In this document: piece by piece, positions 43,694-53,251 of the stretch
Layout of the letters: each line of letters starts with the position of its first letter
Numbering within the stretch: the first letter of the stretch is position 1
Origin: UBA1447 sp964568955
Lineage (GTDB): Bacteria; Bacillota; Clostridia; Oscillospirales; Acutalibacteraceae
Length of the DNA: 59,080 bases
Reading direction: 5' to 3'
Assembly (NCBI GenBank): GCA_964568955.1
Contig: CAZMSM010000003.1
Coordinates: forward strand, 1 to 59,080
The notes under the pieces: generated by a model
Told to the model about the DNA's origin: nothing
What the model saw: only the letters and a program-made list of their open reading frames with translations
Database searches by the model: none
Program-made: the position numbers and the translations under genes

Positions 43694-44491
43694 CTAAACA
43701 GCGTGTATGTCTCTGCGTTTGAAAGCAGCATAACTTACAATTAAACCTATCACAACGATTGACAACCCTAACACTGCATAGACAGTCTCATACTCGCCTT
43801 GTGCTAAAATATAGTCTGTTTTGAAATATTGAAACGGAGTGACATAGCGAAGCTTGTCGTCCTCGGATGTAACTGCGAATGCGGAAATGGCAAAGAATGC
43901 AAAAACAAGACCGAGGGAGACGGGCAAGACCGTTTTAATTTTTTTCGCAAAAACGGATACAAGCAAACCGATTGAAAAGAATATGAGCTGCGATAGAAAT
44001 AAAGAGGTGTTTATCAGCGCAAATTCAGCAAAAGCAAACTTTCCTTCAGACATAGAGAAAACAAGTGTTGCCGAAACTGCAGAGTAAACAATGTTTGTAA
44101 AAACAAGCATCGTCAGCACAGAAAGCAATTTTGAAGTTAATACTTTATATCGCGAAATGGGCTTCGACAAAAGGAAATCTGCAGTTCTTTCTCTTTCCTC
44201 TTTTGAAACAATGCCGACGCCAAGGTTCATTGCTTGGATTGCTCCAAAAAGAGCTGAATAAGTGAACGCAAAAGTGTAATAACCAATGGGGGTTGTAAAG
44301 TTTTCAACCGTTATCCCCATCATTGCCTTCATCGCCGGAGGAAAGCTGTCCATCATTGTTAAAAAAATATCTGCTTCAGACTTTAGCATCGGATAAAAAG
44401 CCATCATCATTGCAACGAGACTGCACAAGGTAACAATCCAAATCAACGTTGTTTTAAAGTTAGCCTTTAACTCGTGCTTGTAAATATTCAT
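43694..44491 (-). CDS. ABC-2 type exporter permease (first copy)
   Basis: A 265-residue membrane protein with about six transmembrane segments, starting MNIYKHELKANFKTTLIW. It carries the loop KEERERTADFLLSKPISRYK. It is a paralogue of the next gene, evidently from a tandem duplication that diverged. Start ATG 44491 lies five bases after the ATPase stop region, with AGGAGG inside the end of the ATPase gene, indicating tight coupling. Confidence 0.85.
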   Translation of the reverse strand: MNIYKHELKANFKTTLIWIVTLCSLVAMMMAFYPMLKSEADIFLTMMDSFPPAMKAMMGITVENFTTPIGYYTFAFTYSALFGAIQAMNLGVGIVSKEERERTADFLLSKPISRYKVLTSKLLSVLTMLVFTNIVYSAVSATLVFSMSEGKFAFAEFALINTSLFLSQLIFFSIGLLVSVFAKKIKTVLPVSLGLVFAFFAISAFAVTSEDDKLRYVTPFQYFKTDYILAQGEYETVYAVLGLSIVVIGLIVSYAAFKRRDIHAV

Positions 44492-44496
44492 TGCTG

Positions 44497-45387
44497 CTAA
44501 TCCTCCTTGTTCGAGTAATAGTGCAAGAATATTTCCTCTAAATCGGGTTCATCAACCCATAAGTTAGAAAGCGTAACGCCGCAAAGTTTAGAGGTTATGA
44601 CATTTATATCGCCTTTGTAAATGAAACGATAGGTCTTGTCTTGTGCCTTAAAGTCAGTGACGCCTTTTATCTCAAAATAGCCGGCTGGTAAATCATTTTT
44701 AACTTCAAGCTTGATTCGTTTGTAGCTGTGTTCCTGAAGTGTCGAAATTTTTTCAAGCTTAATAATCGTGCCTTCTTTAATAATTGCAACACGGTCACAC
44801 AGACGCTGAACTTCCCCCAGAATGTGAGAAGACATCAGCACCGTTGCTCCACGCTTGTTTTCTTCCTTGAGAAGGTTAAAAAATGTTTGTTGCATTAATG
44901 GGTCTAATCCCGAGGTTGGTTCGTCAAGAATAATAAGGTCCGGTGAGTGAATCAAACCTTGAACAATCCCGACCTTTTTCTTATTACCGTAGGAAAGGTC
45001 ATCTATTTTTCTGCTTAGGTCCAAATCTAAAAGCCCGGCTAATTCCTTTATCCTTTTCGTGCAATCTTTTTTATAAAAACTTGCAGAATAATTAAGCAAA
45101 TCTTTAACTTTCATCCCATCGTAGTAAAAAACTTCACTCGGGAGGTAGCCGACACGCTTGGCAATTTCCGGCGCTTGCTTGATGCAATCCATCCCGAATA
45201 TCTTCGCTTCCCCTGAAGTAGGATAAATCAAAGACAAAATCGTTCGAATAGTTGTAGACTTGCCCGCACCGTTTGGACCGATAAAGCCGAATATTTCGCC
45301 CTCCTCCACACTGAAGGTGACATTTTCAATGCCTTTGGCTTTACCGTAATATTTTGTAAGATTGTTAATTTCAATTGCACTAGCCAT
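44497..45387 (-). CDS. ABC transporter ATP-binding protein
   Basis: A 296-residue ATPase of the DrrA/CcmA-like export family. Walker A is GPNGAGKST, the signature is LSYGNKKK (variant of LSGGQ), Walker B is LIILDEPTSGLDP, and the switch histidine is in MSSHIL. The C-terminal ~80 residues form an extra regulatory region. It powers the two permeases encoded immediately downstream. The ATG at 45387 was chosen; the GTG at 45399 overlaps the AAGGAG ribosome binding site. A promoter is visible at 45478-45506. Confidence 0.93.
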   Translation of the reverse strand: MASAIEINNLTKYYGKAKGIENVTFSVEEGEIFGFIGPNGAGKSTTIRTILSLIYPTSGEAKIFGMDCIKQAPEIAKRVGYLPSEVFYYDGMKVKDLLNYSASFYKKDCTKRIKELAGLLDLDLSRKIDDLSYGNKKKVGIVQGLIHSPDLIILDEPTSGLDPLMQQTFFNLLKEENKRGATVLMSSHILGEVQRLCDRVAIIKEGTIIKLEKISTLQEHSYKRIKLEVKNDLPAGYFEIKGVTDFKAQDKTYRFIYKGDINVITSKLCGVTLSNLWVDEPDLEEIFLHYYSNKED

Positions 45388-45477
45388 GTTGTTTTTCACT
45401 CCTTACTAACGTTCGATCAATCAAATGCTGTACCGCTTGCAAACAGACAAATCGCAACCACAGCAACGACTAAAACC

Positions 45478-45506
45478 ATTTTACATCACAATTTTTATAA
45501 TTGCAA
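45478..45506 (-). promoter_or_regulatory. Promoter of the ABC exporter operon
   Basis: On the minus strand, TTGCAA (45501-45506), a 17-bp spacer and TAAAAT (45478-45483), about 90 bases upstream of the ATPase start. Confidence 0.55.
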
Positions 45507-45599
45507 TTTAATTAACCAATCAACAGAATTGTCGCAACTTAATTATTCTAAACTTATTCATCAATTTATATCGGACTTGTTATCTACGTCTTTACAACA

Positions 45600-47390
45600 T
45601 TAACTTTTTTCAGCAGCAATTTTTTCGGCAAGGTCATGCAGATATAACCATCGTTGCATTTTTTCTTCAAGCGTTTTCTCAAGCTCTTCTTTTTTGGCTA
45701 GGTTTTCTTGCAGCTTCACATAATCACTGGCTTGGGCGTTAATTGAATCAGCAACCTTGTTCACCTGTTCTTCAAGTTCCGCGATCTCAGTGTCAATCGA
45801 CTCAAACTCATGCTGTTCCTTAAAGGTGAATTTCAGTTTTTTGTTCGCGATGTCTTTTTTTACGGGCTTTGGCTTATCAATATCAGCCTTCTTCTGTGGC
45901 TGTCTTTGTGCAATCCCTGCCAGGTAATCCGAATATCCGCCAAGGCATTTTCGGATTTTCCCATTGCCTTGGAACTCAAATATCGTATCAACAACTTTGT
46001 CTAAAAAATAACGATCGTGAGAAACCGTAATAACCGCTCCGTTGAAATCTTCCAAATATTCTTCAAGGATTGTCAACGTTTGAATATCCAGGTCATTCGT
46101 CGGTTCATCAAAAAGTAAAATGTTCGGTGCTTGCATAATAATGCTTAGCAAATATAGTCTTCTGCGCTCCCCACCGGAAAGCCTGCTGATGGTGTTCCAT
46201 TGCAAATCTGCAGAAAATAAAAATTTTTCAAGCATTTGTGATGCAGACAAAAGACCGTCAACTGTTTTCACTTCACCTGAAATGCTCTTAATGTAATCTA
46301 TAACCCTCATAGACAAGTCCATTTCTTGACTATCTTGCGTAAAATACCCTATCTTGACTGTTTCACCGAATACGACACAGCCGCTGTCGGGTTGAAGTTT
46401 GCCGCTGATAATATTCAGCAAGGTAGATTTTCCGCAGCCGTTTTTGCCAACAATACCGATACGGGCATCGCGCGAAATGATGTGTTCAAAGTCGGTTATT
46501 AATGGTACCCCATCGAAACTTTTCGAAACGTTGTTTATCTCAATTGTTTTTTTGCCCAATCGGCTTGACAGTGAGTTGATTGTAATTTTGCCGTTTTCAA
46601 CATCATTAACGCTATCACTAAGTTGCTCAATACGGGCAATACGCTCCTTGCTTTTTGTTCCGCGTGCTCTTGCACCGCGTTGAATCCACTCCAGCTCTTT
46701 TTTCAATAGACTACGGTTTTTACGCTCAGTGCCAAGTGCCATGTCTTCACGCAGAGCTTTTAATTCAAGATATTTTGAATAGTTTGCCTCGTAGGTATAC
46801 AAGTTGCCATTATCAATTTCAACTATTTTATTGGTTACTCTTTCCAAAAAATATCGGTCATGTGTGACCATTACGATAGCGCCGCTATATTTTATCAAAT
46901 AGTCCTCAAGCCAGGTCACCATTTCATTATCCAGATGATTGGTCGGTTCATCCAAAATCAGGATTTCGCATGGCTTTATCAAGGCTGAAGCAATCGCGAC
47001 ACGCTTTTTTTGCCCGCCGGACAGTTCACTGACTATTTTATCAAATTCTGTTATTCCTAATTTAGTTAGAATTGCTTTCGCTTCGTACTCTTTAACGCCC
47101 TTAAATTCCGTCGTCGCTCCCAAAAAAACATGTTCTAAAACCGTTGCTTTTTCGTCCCAAACGGGGTTTTGTTGTAAATGCTCTACGCGTACCCCCGGAT
47201 TTTTTGAAATTGTTCCGTTGTCCGGCTCTTCAAGCTGGGCAATTATTTTCAGAAAGGTGGACTTGCCGGTCCCGTTTACACCGATAACACCAATTTTGTC
47301 CCCCTCAACGATGTAGAGCGAAACGCCGTTAAGTAGCAAAACTTCGCTGTAACTTTTTATTATTTTTTCTGCTGAAAGTAACATTGACAT
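45600..47390 (-). CDS. ABC-F family ATPase, Uup-like
   Basis: A 596-residue protein with two ABC domains and no membrane segments. Walker A motifs are GVNGTGKST and GKNGCGKST; signatures LSGGQKKRV and LSGGERRRL; Walker B regions ILDEPTNHLD and LFDEPTNDLD. The inter-domain linker (WIQRGARARGTKSKERI) and a C-terminal coiled coil (~residues 500-596) are typical of Uup. ABC-F proteins act on the ribosome; Uup-type members relieve stalling or act in assembly. The short linker argues against an antibiotic-resistance ABC-F. Start at 47390 follows GAGG closely; ATG 47384 is an alternative. It lies downstream of a DEAD-box helicase, separated by a hairpin. Confidence 0.92.
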   Translation of the reverse strand: MSMLLSAEKIIKSYSEVLLLNGVSLYIVEGDKIGVIGVNGTGKSTFLKIIAQLEEPDNGTISKNPGVRVEHLQQNPVWDEKATVLEHVFLGATTEFKGVKEYEAKAILTKLGITEFDKIVSELSGGQKKRVAIASALIKPCEILILDEPTNHLDNEMVTWLEDYLIKYSGAIVMVTHDRYFLERVTNKIVEIDNGNLYTYEANYSKYLELKALREDMALGTERKNRSLLKKELEWIQRGARARGTKSKERIARIEQLSDSVNDVENGKITINSLSSRLGKKTIEINNVSKSFDGVPLITDFEHIISRDARIGIVGKNGCGKSTLLNIISGKLQPDSGCVVFGETVKIGYFTQDSQEMDLSMRVIDYIKSISGEVKTVDGLLSASQMLEKFLFSADLQWNTISRLSGGERRRLYLLSIIMQAPNILLFDEPTNDLDIQTLTILEEYLEDFNGAVITVSHDRYFLDKVVDTIFEFQGNGKIRKCLGGYSDYLAGIAQRQPQKKADIDKPKPVKKDIANKKLKFTFKEQHEFESIDTEIAELEEQVNKVADSINAQASDYVKLQENLAKKEELEKTLEEKMQRWLYLHDLAEKIAAEKS

Positions 47391-47523
47391 TCGACCTCAC
47401 AATTTATTATCCAATCAAGCAATCATCTTTTATTTATGAAATATGCGCCAAATCTTTAGTTTGGTTTTATAAGCCGGCAACTCCGGTATCGTCAATCAAA
47501 TGACGCTTTATTGAAAATACAAA

Positions 47524-47561
47524 ATGCAAGGTTTTCGAATCAAGTCCTCAAAACCTTGCAT
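47524..47561 (-). terminator. Terminator after the DEAD-box helicase gene
   Basis: Perfect 12-bp stem ATGCAAGGTTTT (47524-47535) with AAAACCTTGCAT (47550-47561). On the minus strand it is followed by a T-rich stretch (TTTGTATTTT). Confidence 0.75.
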
Positions 47562-47606
47562 ATATTCCAAAATTCTTCGGCAACCGGATTCGGTCACTTT
47601 TAAGTG

Positions 47607-48761
47607 CTATTTATTCGTAGAGTCAACTTTTTTAACATCAAAATCGAGTTCAATAGGCGTTATTTCAGACCTTGTGCATCTTGCAATTTCACGCAGACGA
47701 ATAGAGTCCGTTATGCTCGCAATAAAGCTATAGGCAACTCCGTGCTTTTTAGCCCTTCCTGTTCGGCCGATGCGATGAACGTAGTATTCGTTTTCGGCAG
47801 GAATGTCACAGTTAAATATCACATCAACATCGTCGATATCAAGCCCCCTTGAGGCAATGTCCGTCGCCACAAGAATACGAAGCTTGCCGTCGCGAAATGT
47901 TTTTAAAACCTTTTCACGCACATTTTGATTGAAGTCCCCATGGATACAGTCAACCGAATAGCCTTTGTAACTGAGCATCTTGCCAATACGCTCTACCCTG
48001 CTTTTTGTGTTACAGAAAACAATTGCACGGTCATACTCTTCCATATCCATGATGTGGGCTATCGCCTTGGGTTTTTCAATCTCCGAAAGTTTTATGCTGT
48101 ATTGCAAAATGTCCGGCTTACTCTCTACATCCTCTTGCACGATTATTTCCACAGCATCACGCTGGTACTTCCAACCAATCGTCATTACATCTGTTGATAA
48201 CGTGGCGGAAAGCAAGGCTAAGTTGCGTCGTTGTGGCATCATATCTAAAATTTTTGTTACATCTTTAAAAAAGCCCATGTCAAGCATTCTATCCGCTTCG
48301 TCAAGCACAACTGTTTCTACCCAATCCAGGCGTATTGTGTTGCGGCCAAGATGGTCAATCAACCTACCGGGTGTTGCGACAACAATCAGTGGATTTCTTC
48401 GCAGTGCCTTAAACTGAATGGCAATGTGTTGACCGCCATAGATGCATGCGACTTTGACATCAGGCATAAATTCGCAAATATCCTGCATTTCGGAACTGAG
48501 TTGAATGGCCAACTCACGCGTAGGCGCAAGTATCAATGCTTGCACATGATTATTAGTTGTATCTATGTGTTCAACAATGGGGATGCCAAAAGCGAACGTC
48601 TTGCCCGTCCCTGTAGGAGCCTTTGCAATAACATCTCGCCAATCAAGCATTGGAGGAATTGCTTGCGCTTGAATTTGAGTGGGTTTATCAAAATTTTTTT
48701 GTTTGATTACCTTGATAATTTCTTTCGAAATGTTCAGTTGTTCGAATGTAAAATCGTCCAT
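47607..48761 (-). CDS. DEAD-box ATP-dependent RNA helicase
   Basis: A 384-residue helicase core with the Q-motif region at the N-terminus, then APTGTGKT (motif I), PTRELAIQ (Ia), TPGR (Ib), DEAD (II), SAT (III), and HRIGRTGRA (VI) in the second RecA domain. There is no C-terminal RNA-binding extension, so it is a minimal CshA/RhlE-type enzyme, probably in ribosome assembly or RNA decay. The start at 48761 follows GAGG; a GTG at 48788 is less likely. It is flanked by two ABC-F genes on the same strand. Confidence 0.93.
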   Translation of the reverse strand: MDDFTFEQLNISKEIIKVIKQKNFDKPTQIQAQAIPPMLDWRDVIAKAPTGTGKTFAFGIPIVEHIDTTNNHVQALILAPTRELAIQLSSEMQDICEFMPDVKVACIYGGQHIAIQFKALRRNPLIVVATPGRLIDHLGRNTIRLDWVETVVLDEADRMLDMGFFKDVTKILDMMPQRRNLALLSATLSTDVMTIGWKYQRDAVEIIVQEDVESKPDILQYSIKLSEIEKPKAIAHIMDMEEYDRAIVFCNTKSRVERIGKMLSYKGYSVDCIHGDFNQNVREKVLKTFRDGKLRILVATDIASRGLDIDDVDVIFNCDIPAENEYYVHRIGRTGRAKKHGVAYSFIASITDSIRLREIARCTRSEITPIELDFDVKKVDSTNK

Positions 48762-48813
48762 TTTCGACCTCTTCACCGGTGTTCCCACCTGTGCCTTTGT
48801 TATTTTTCTGCTT

Positions 48814-50418
48814 TTAATCGTTCTTTTCTATCGATTTTTTAAACTCAATATAGTCGTCGTAGTTGCAACTTCTGTCGATGATAGAATCTTCGGTGATTTC
48901 AATTATTCTGTTTGCAATGGTTTGGATAAATTGATGGTCGTGCGACGAGAAAAGAACCACGCTTTTGAAATCAATCAGCCCATTGTTCACAGCTGTAATG
49001 GATTCCAAATCCAAATGGTTTGTCGGCTGGTCAATAACAAGCACATTTGCCCCAAACATCATCATACGTGAAAACATACAGCGTACTCTTTCACCGCCTG
49101 AGAGAACACGAACCGGTTTTAGAACCTCGTCCCCCGAAAAAAGCATCCGACCCAAAAAGCCACGTATGTATATTTCAGAGTTTTCTTTTGCATAGGGCGC
49201 AATCCATTGGAGCAAATTGTGGTCGCAACCGTCAAAAAACGAGTTGTTATCTTTCGGGAAATAACTTTGCGAAGTGCTGACGCCCCATTTAAAGGTGCCC
49301 GAATCAGGCTCGATTTCTTCCATAAGTATTTTAAAAAGTGTTGTTATTGCTGTTTCATTTTCGCCCACAAAAGCAATCTTATCGTTTCTGTTGACTCTGA
49401 AAGAAACGTTATTTAAAAGTTTAACCCCGTTAACTGTTTTGCTGATGCCTTCGACGCTTAATATCTCTTTCCCGGGTTCCCTGTCCATCACAAAACCAAT
49501 GAAAGGATACCTACGTGAAGATTGCGGCAGACCATCCAGTGGCAGTTTATCAAGTAATTTTTTTCGAGATGTAGCTTGCCTGGCCTTTGATTTATTGGCC
49601 GAAAATCTTTCAATAAAGCTTTGCAGTTCTTTGGCTTTATCTTCGTTTTTCTTGTTTTGGTCACGCATTAATTTTTGCATCAATTGGCTGGACTCATACC
49701 AAAACTCATAATTCCCCACATATTGTTGTATTTTCGAGTAATCGATATCAACAATAGAGGTGCATACCGTATTTAAAAAGTGACGGTCATGCGACACAAC
49801 AATTACTGTACCGAGGAAGTCCATTAAAAAGTCTTCCAACCACTCGGTTGAAATCATGTCAAGGTCATTTGTCGGCTCGTCCAAAAGAATAACATCGGGT
49901 GAGCCAAAGAGAGCCTGTGCAAGCAGAACTTTGACCTTTTGCTTGCCATCTAGTTCTTTCATCAAAACACCGTGGTATTTATTTTTGATGCCCAGTCCTA
50001 TCAGAATCTTTGATGCCTCCGACTCTGCCTCCCAACCATTCATTTCAGCAAACTCATCTTCCAGCGTGACCGCCAAAATGCCATCTTCATCGGTAAAATC
50101 TTCTTTTTCGTACAACGCATCTTTCTCAACCATAATATCATACAAGCGACGGTTACCCATAATAACGGTATGTATAACGCTGTGCTCATCGAAAGCATAA
50201 TGGTCTTGTTTGAGAACGGACATGCGGGTTTCGGGCGGCATCACGACATCTCCGGAAGAGGGTTCAATCTCTCCGGAAAGTATTTTTAAGAAAGTGGATT
50301 TGCCTGACCCGTTCGCTCCTATTATGCCATAGCAGTTTCCGGGTGTGAACTTGAGATTGACGCGAGAAAACAATGTTGACCCACCAAACCCCAAGCTTAA
50401 ATCAATTACTGTTATCAT
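48814..50418 (-). CDS. ABC-F family ATPase, YbiT/YkpA-like
   Basis: A 534-residue tandem-ATPase ABC-F protein. First domain: Walker A GANGSGKST, signature degenerate as LDGKQKVKV, Walker B LLDEPTNDLD. Second domain: GENETAITT in place of a canonical Walker A (lacking the GK[ST] lysine), signature LSGGERVRC, and DQPTNHLD where Walker B normally has DEP, so the catalytic glutamate is Gln. Site two therefore looks unable to hydrolyse ATP normally. The linker resembles YbiT. It would act at the ribosome; the altered second site is unusual. Start ATG 50418 follows GGAGG. It lies 52 bases before the helicase gene. Confidence 0.9.
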   Translation of the reverse strand: MITVIDLSLGFGGSTLFSRVNLKFTPGNCYGIIGANGSGKSTFLKILSGEIEPSSGDVVMPPETRMSVLKQDHYAFDEHSVIHTVIMGNRRLYDIMVEKDALYEKEDFTDEDGILAVTLEDEFAEMNGWEAESEASKILIGLGIKNKYHGVLMKELDGKQKVKVLLAQALFGSPDVILLDEPTNDLDMISTEWLEDFLMDFLGTVIVVSHDRHFLNTVCTSIVDIDYSKIQQYVGNYEFWYESSQLMQKLMRDQNKKNEDKAKELQSFIERFSANKSKARQATSRKKLLDKLPLDGLPQSSRRYPFIGFVMDREPGKEILSVEGISKTVNGVKLLNNVSFRVNRNDKIAFVGENETAITTLFKILMEEIEPDSGTFKWGVSTSQSYFPKDNNSFFDGCDHNLLQWIAPYAKENSEIYIRGFLGRMLFSGDEVLKPVRVLSGGERVRCMFSRMMMFGANVLVIDQPTNHLDLESITAVNNGLIDFKSVVLFSSHDHQFIQTIANRIIEITEDSIIDRSCNYDDYIEFKKSIEKND

Positions 50419-50595
50419 TTTTCCTCCAAGATTATTGCAATATAAAATAAGTAATACTATTTTACCATATTTCGTCGGGTTTTGATATGGTAATAAGAAA
50501 ACGATAAATCAGCTTATTCACATATATTTTGTTGGTATAAACCAAAGAACAAGTAACCCTACGAACAGCTTTGCGCCCTTGATACATAAAAAGCA

Positions 50596-51594
50596 TTATT
50601 TTGTTCGATTAGCCTCAGCAAGCATTTGGCATTCCAAGGCGGCTTTTTGTGCCATCATGCCGTCTTGTGTGGTCACAACAGCTTTGTGAGCCGAGTGTGT
50701 AAAGTACTTCAGCGGGTCCGACACGTACGTTTGCTCAGGGCGAACGATTTCTACATCATGTTCTTCTTTCGTGTCCGAATAAAGCGTCACTTTGTTATTT
50801 TGTGGGTCTGCAATGATTTGCCCTTTTGTGCCGTGTACAATAAATTTCGTTTCCCCATGGTGCGGATATTTTTCCGGTGTCAGCCATGATTCGAGTATGA
50901 ACACAACGCAACCGTTTTTCAGCCTGAGCATTGCTTCACCGTTGTCGTCAAAGTCTTCAATCTCGGTATATCGTTTGTTTGATACCGAGGCTGCAAGTAT
51001 TTCTTCCACCTCACTGTCGGTAAACCATACCGCAACGTCGATATCGTGAACGCCGATGTCGTTTATAATACCACCGTATTGTTTGCTATCAAACATCCAA
51101 GCAGGTCTGTCTTGCGGGTTTAACCTGTGCGGCCGCATATTAATAATGTTGACAACCTGCCCAATCTCCCCCGCATCAATTATTTTTTTCGCCGTGACCA
51201 AAACAGGGTTGTAACGTTCACTGAGCATCAGGTAGAGTTTAACCTGTTTATTTCTTCCCAAAGCATCGACAATCCTGTCTAAATCGTCCATTGTCGTTAC
51301 TAGCGGTTTATCGGCAATAATATTTAATCCGGCATCAATAGCCTTCACAATAATGTCCGCTTTGTCTGAGTTAATAGCCGCTGTCAAGAGCGTGTTTGCA
51401 CCGGATTTTTGCAGCAGCTCATCTAAATCGTTGTAAACGGGTGCTTGGAATACCTTTGACGACTCCACGGCACTCTCGGGGTTTTTATCATCATAAAAAC
51501 CCGTTACCGAAACACCTTCAAATTTTAAAGCCGAGCCTAGGAATCCAATCCCGTGCCCATGCGCCAAACCGGCCATAGCAATTTTAATTTCCAT
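50596..51594 (-). CDS. Gfo/Idh/MocA-family oxidoreductase
   Basis: A 332-residue NAD(P)-dependent sugar or cyclitol dehydrogenase. The Rossmann segment is AGLAHGHGIGFLG; the catalytic lysine lies in IADKPLVTT (DKP instead of the usual EKP); and NDIGVHDIDVAVW gives the DxxxH pair. Substrate unknown. The start at 51594 has GGAGGA eight bases upstream. It is 20 bases behind the CrtO-like gene and is the last member of the run that begins with the UroD-like gene at 55611. It is only distantly similar to IolG. Confidence 0.87.
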   Translation of the reverse strand: MEIKIAMAGLAHGHGIGFLGSALKFEGVSVTGFYDDKNPESAVESSKVFQAPVYNDLDELLQKSGANTLLTAAINSDKADIIVKAIDAGLNIIADKPLVTTMDDLDRIVDALGRNKQVKLYLMLSERYNPVLVTAKKIIDAGEIGQVVNIINMRPHRLNPQDRPAWMFDSKQYGGIINDIGVHDIDVAVWFTDSEVEEILAASVSNKRYTEIEDFDDNGEAMLRLKNGCVVFILESWLTPEKYPHHGETKFIVHGTKGQIIADPQNNKVTLYSDTKEEHDVEIVRPEQTYVSDPLKYFTHSAHKAVVTTQDGMMAQKAALECQMLAEANRTK

Positions 51595-51614
51595 TTTTGT
51601 CCTCCGTTTTTATT

Positions 51615-52133
51615 CTATAGGTTGCTCTTACTCAGTTTTTCTTCCCTTGCTTGCATTTTGACTAATAACCTTTCAATTCTGGGCCTGTTGTACCTTTGCG
51701 CGATTATGCAAGGCAAATTTGCAACCAATGCATAAACAAGCATACAGGGTATGACTATCGGTGGTGCAATAAATCCGACGACCCAAAAAGGCAAAACCAA
51801 TACCCAATGCACCAGTTCTGCGCGGCAGGATTCAATCTTGAATTTACGCAGGGCATCTTTTGAGGATGCGTCTATATTCCTCTTCTTGAAGCCGTTTTTT
51901 ACAAGTGCGCCACCGTCGGGCAGCAAATGCTTCCACTTTTTAATTTTGAACACTTTGTTGTAAAAATCGCCTTCTTTTTCCCATTCGTATGTTTTAAACA
52001 AGAAAGAACTGCCAGACAGCCACTTGTCCTTTATCCTTAAACAAAGAAGTGGAACGATTACTTGTATTGCGCTCCACAATACGACAATAGCCAAAACGTT
52101 GGTAAGCGATGATGAAAAATGAATAATTTGCAT
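51615..52133 (-). CDS. CrtO-like acyltransferase (glycosyl-4,4'-diaponeurosporenoate acyltransferase family)
   Basis: A 172-residue membrane protein with hydrophobic segments near residues 10-35 and 115-150. The conserved middle segment (FKTYEWEKEGDFYNKVF, KWKHLLPDGG) matches the CrtO family that acylates glycosylated carotenoids in staphyloxanthin synthesis. No carotenoid synthase or desaturase is in the window, so it may acylate another glycolipid. Its start codon follows the stop of the CrtQ-like gene by one base, with GGGGAG upstream, so the two are coupled. Confidence 0.75.
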   Translation of the reverse strand: MQIIHFSSSLTNVLAIVVLWSAIQVIVPLLCLRIKDKWLSGSSFLFKTYEWEKEGDFYNKVFKIKKWKHLLPDGGALVKNGFKKRNIDASSKDALRKFKIESCRAELVHWVLVLPFWVVGFIAPPIVIPCMLVYALVANLPCIIAQRYNRPRIERLLVKMQAREEKLSKSNL

Positions 52134-52134
52134 G

Positions 52135-53232
52135 TTAACTCCCCGGTTTTATATTTCTGCCCTTCCACTTAACTTTTATTCCGAACACCTTTTTAAAGAT
52201 TGACACTAAAAAGATAGCAAGAAAAGCCGTTAAAGGCAAGGGAAACAAAGCAATGAACCACTTTCTAAAGCTACCTATGTGACGTGCAGCGGATATCAAT
52301 TCCACGGTTACAATGCAATAGACGAGAACAGCGAATATAAGGTGTTGATGAGAGTAGACCGAGATTAAATTAAAAAAATATATAACGGCGGAGATGCAAG
52401 TCGAAAGCCATAACACGATCATAAAAACAAGAGGGAGGGATGTTTTGGATGCTCCTGTTGCAAAATTCTTTGTCCAACCTTGCAAAAGCTGCCTGAACCC
52501 TCCGCTGTACATTCTGAAGGAAATATCTTTGCCGCCTAAAAACAGTTTAAAGGGTATGCCTTCTGATTTCAACTTTTCGCCAAGCGATAAATCATCTACA
52601 ATACTGTTTTTGGCAGATAGGTGGCCATCAATGGAACCATACTCATCTTTATTGATTAGAATAACCGGTCCAAAAAGACCGATATTTTTCCGTATAAAGG
52701 GGCAACTCACACCATTGGCCGCAACCATAATTAAATTAAAAAAGAGAGAGAACTGTTCGTAAAACTTCTCCAATTGATGATAGGGCTGAACAGATATGAC
52801 ACAGTCGTGTTTTTGCTGCGTTTGTTGAAGTTTTTCTACAGCATCCGGGGTAAGCCTTACATCGGCATCCAAAAAAAGCAGGCTATCGCCTTGCGCATGA
52901 TTTGCCCCTAATTGGCAAGCCCACGACTTGCCAACCCACCCCTCGGGCTTTTCTTCAACATTTATTAGTTTAGCACCGTAAGACAAGGCAACATCGGGTG
53001 TGTGATCGCTCGACGCATCATTAACACAGATGATCTCAAACACCGTTTTGTTCTGCTTGTTCAAATCCGAGAGGAGCTTTGGCAGATTATCTTCCTCATT
53101 ACGTGCAGGGATAATAACCGATATTTTTTGTTCACACGACAAAGAACCGTTCCCTTCCAGAAACGGATGCTTAAAGAACAGAAAAACGCCAAACAACAAC
53201 CCCAAAAATAATACGGCTAACGTCAGATACAA
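52135..53232 (-). CDS. CrtQ-like family 2 glycosyltransferase
   Basis: A 365-residue membrane-bound GT2 enzyme. One N-terminal helix (residues ~2-22) precedes the catalytic domain, with ISVIIPARNEEDNLP, VNDASSDHT and the metal-binding LFLDADVR; two or three helices occupy the C-terminus. It resembles the glycosyltransferase CrtQ that acts before CrtO in staphyloxanthin synthesis; together they may make an acylated glycolipid. The start is a TTG at 53232 with AAGGGAG seven bases upstream; no ATG has as good a site. It lies 19 bases behind uvsE. Confidence 0.82.
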   Translation of the reverse strand: MYLTLAVLFLGLLFGVFLFFKHPFLEGNGSLSCEQKISVIIPARNEEDNLPKLLSDLNKQNKTVFEIICVNDASSDHTPDVALSYGAKLINVEEKPEGWVGKSWACQLGANHAQGDSLLFLDADVRLTPDAVEKLQQTQQKHDCVISVQPYHQLEKFYEQFSLFFNLIMVAANGVSCPFIRKNIGLFGPVILINKDEYGSIDGHLSAKNSIVDDLSLGEKLKSEGIPFKLFLGGKDISFRMYSGGFRQLLQGWTKNFATGASKTSLPLVFMIVLWLSTCISAVIYFFNLISVYSHQHLIFAVLVYCIVTVELISAARHIGSFRKWFIALFPLPLTAFLAIFLVSIFKKVFGIKVKWKGRNIKPGS

Positions 53233-53251
53233 AGTTTCACTCCCTTGTGAT

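Noticed and set aside
45600..50418. Antibiotic-resistance ABC-F proteins
   Set aside because: Linker lengths and sequence are of the Uup and YbiT/YkpA types rather than the extended linkers of resistance ABC-Fs.
51615..53232. Carotenoid (staphyloxanthin) biosynthesis cluster
   Set aside because: Only the late CrtQ- and CrtO-like steps are present; no CrtM-, CrtN- or CrtP-like gene is in the window.
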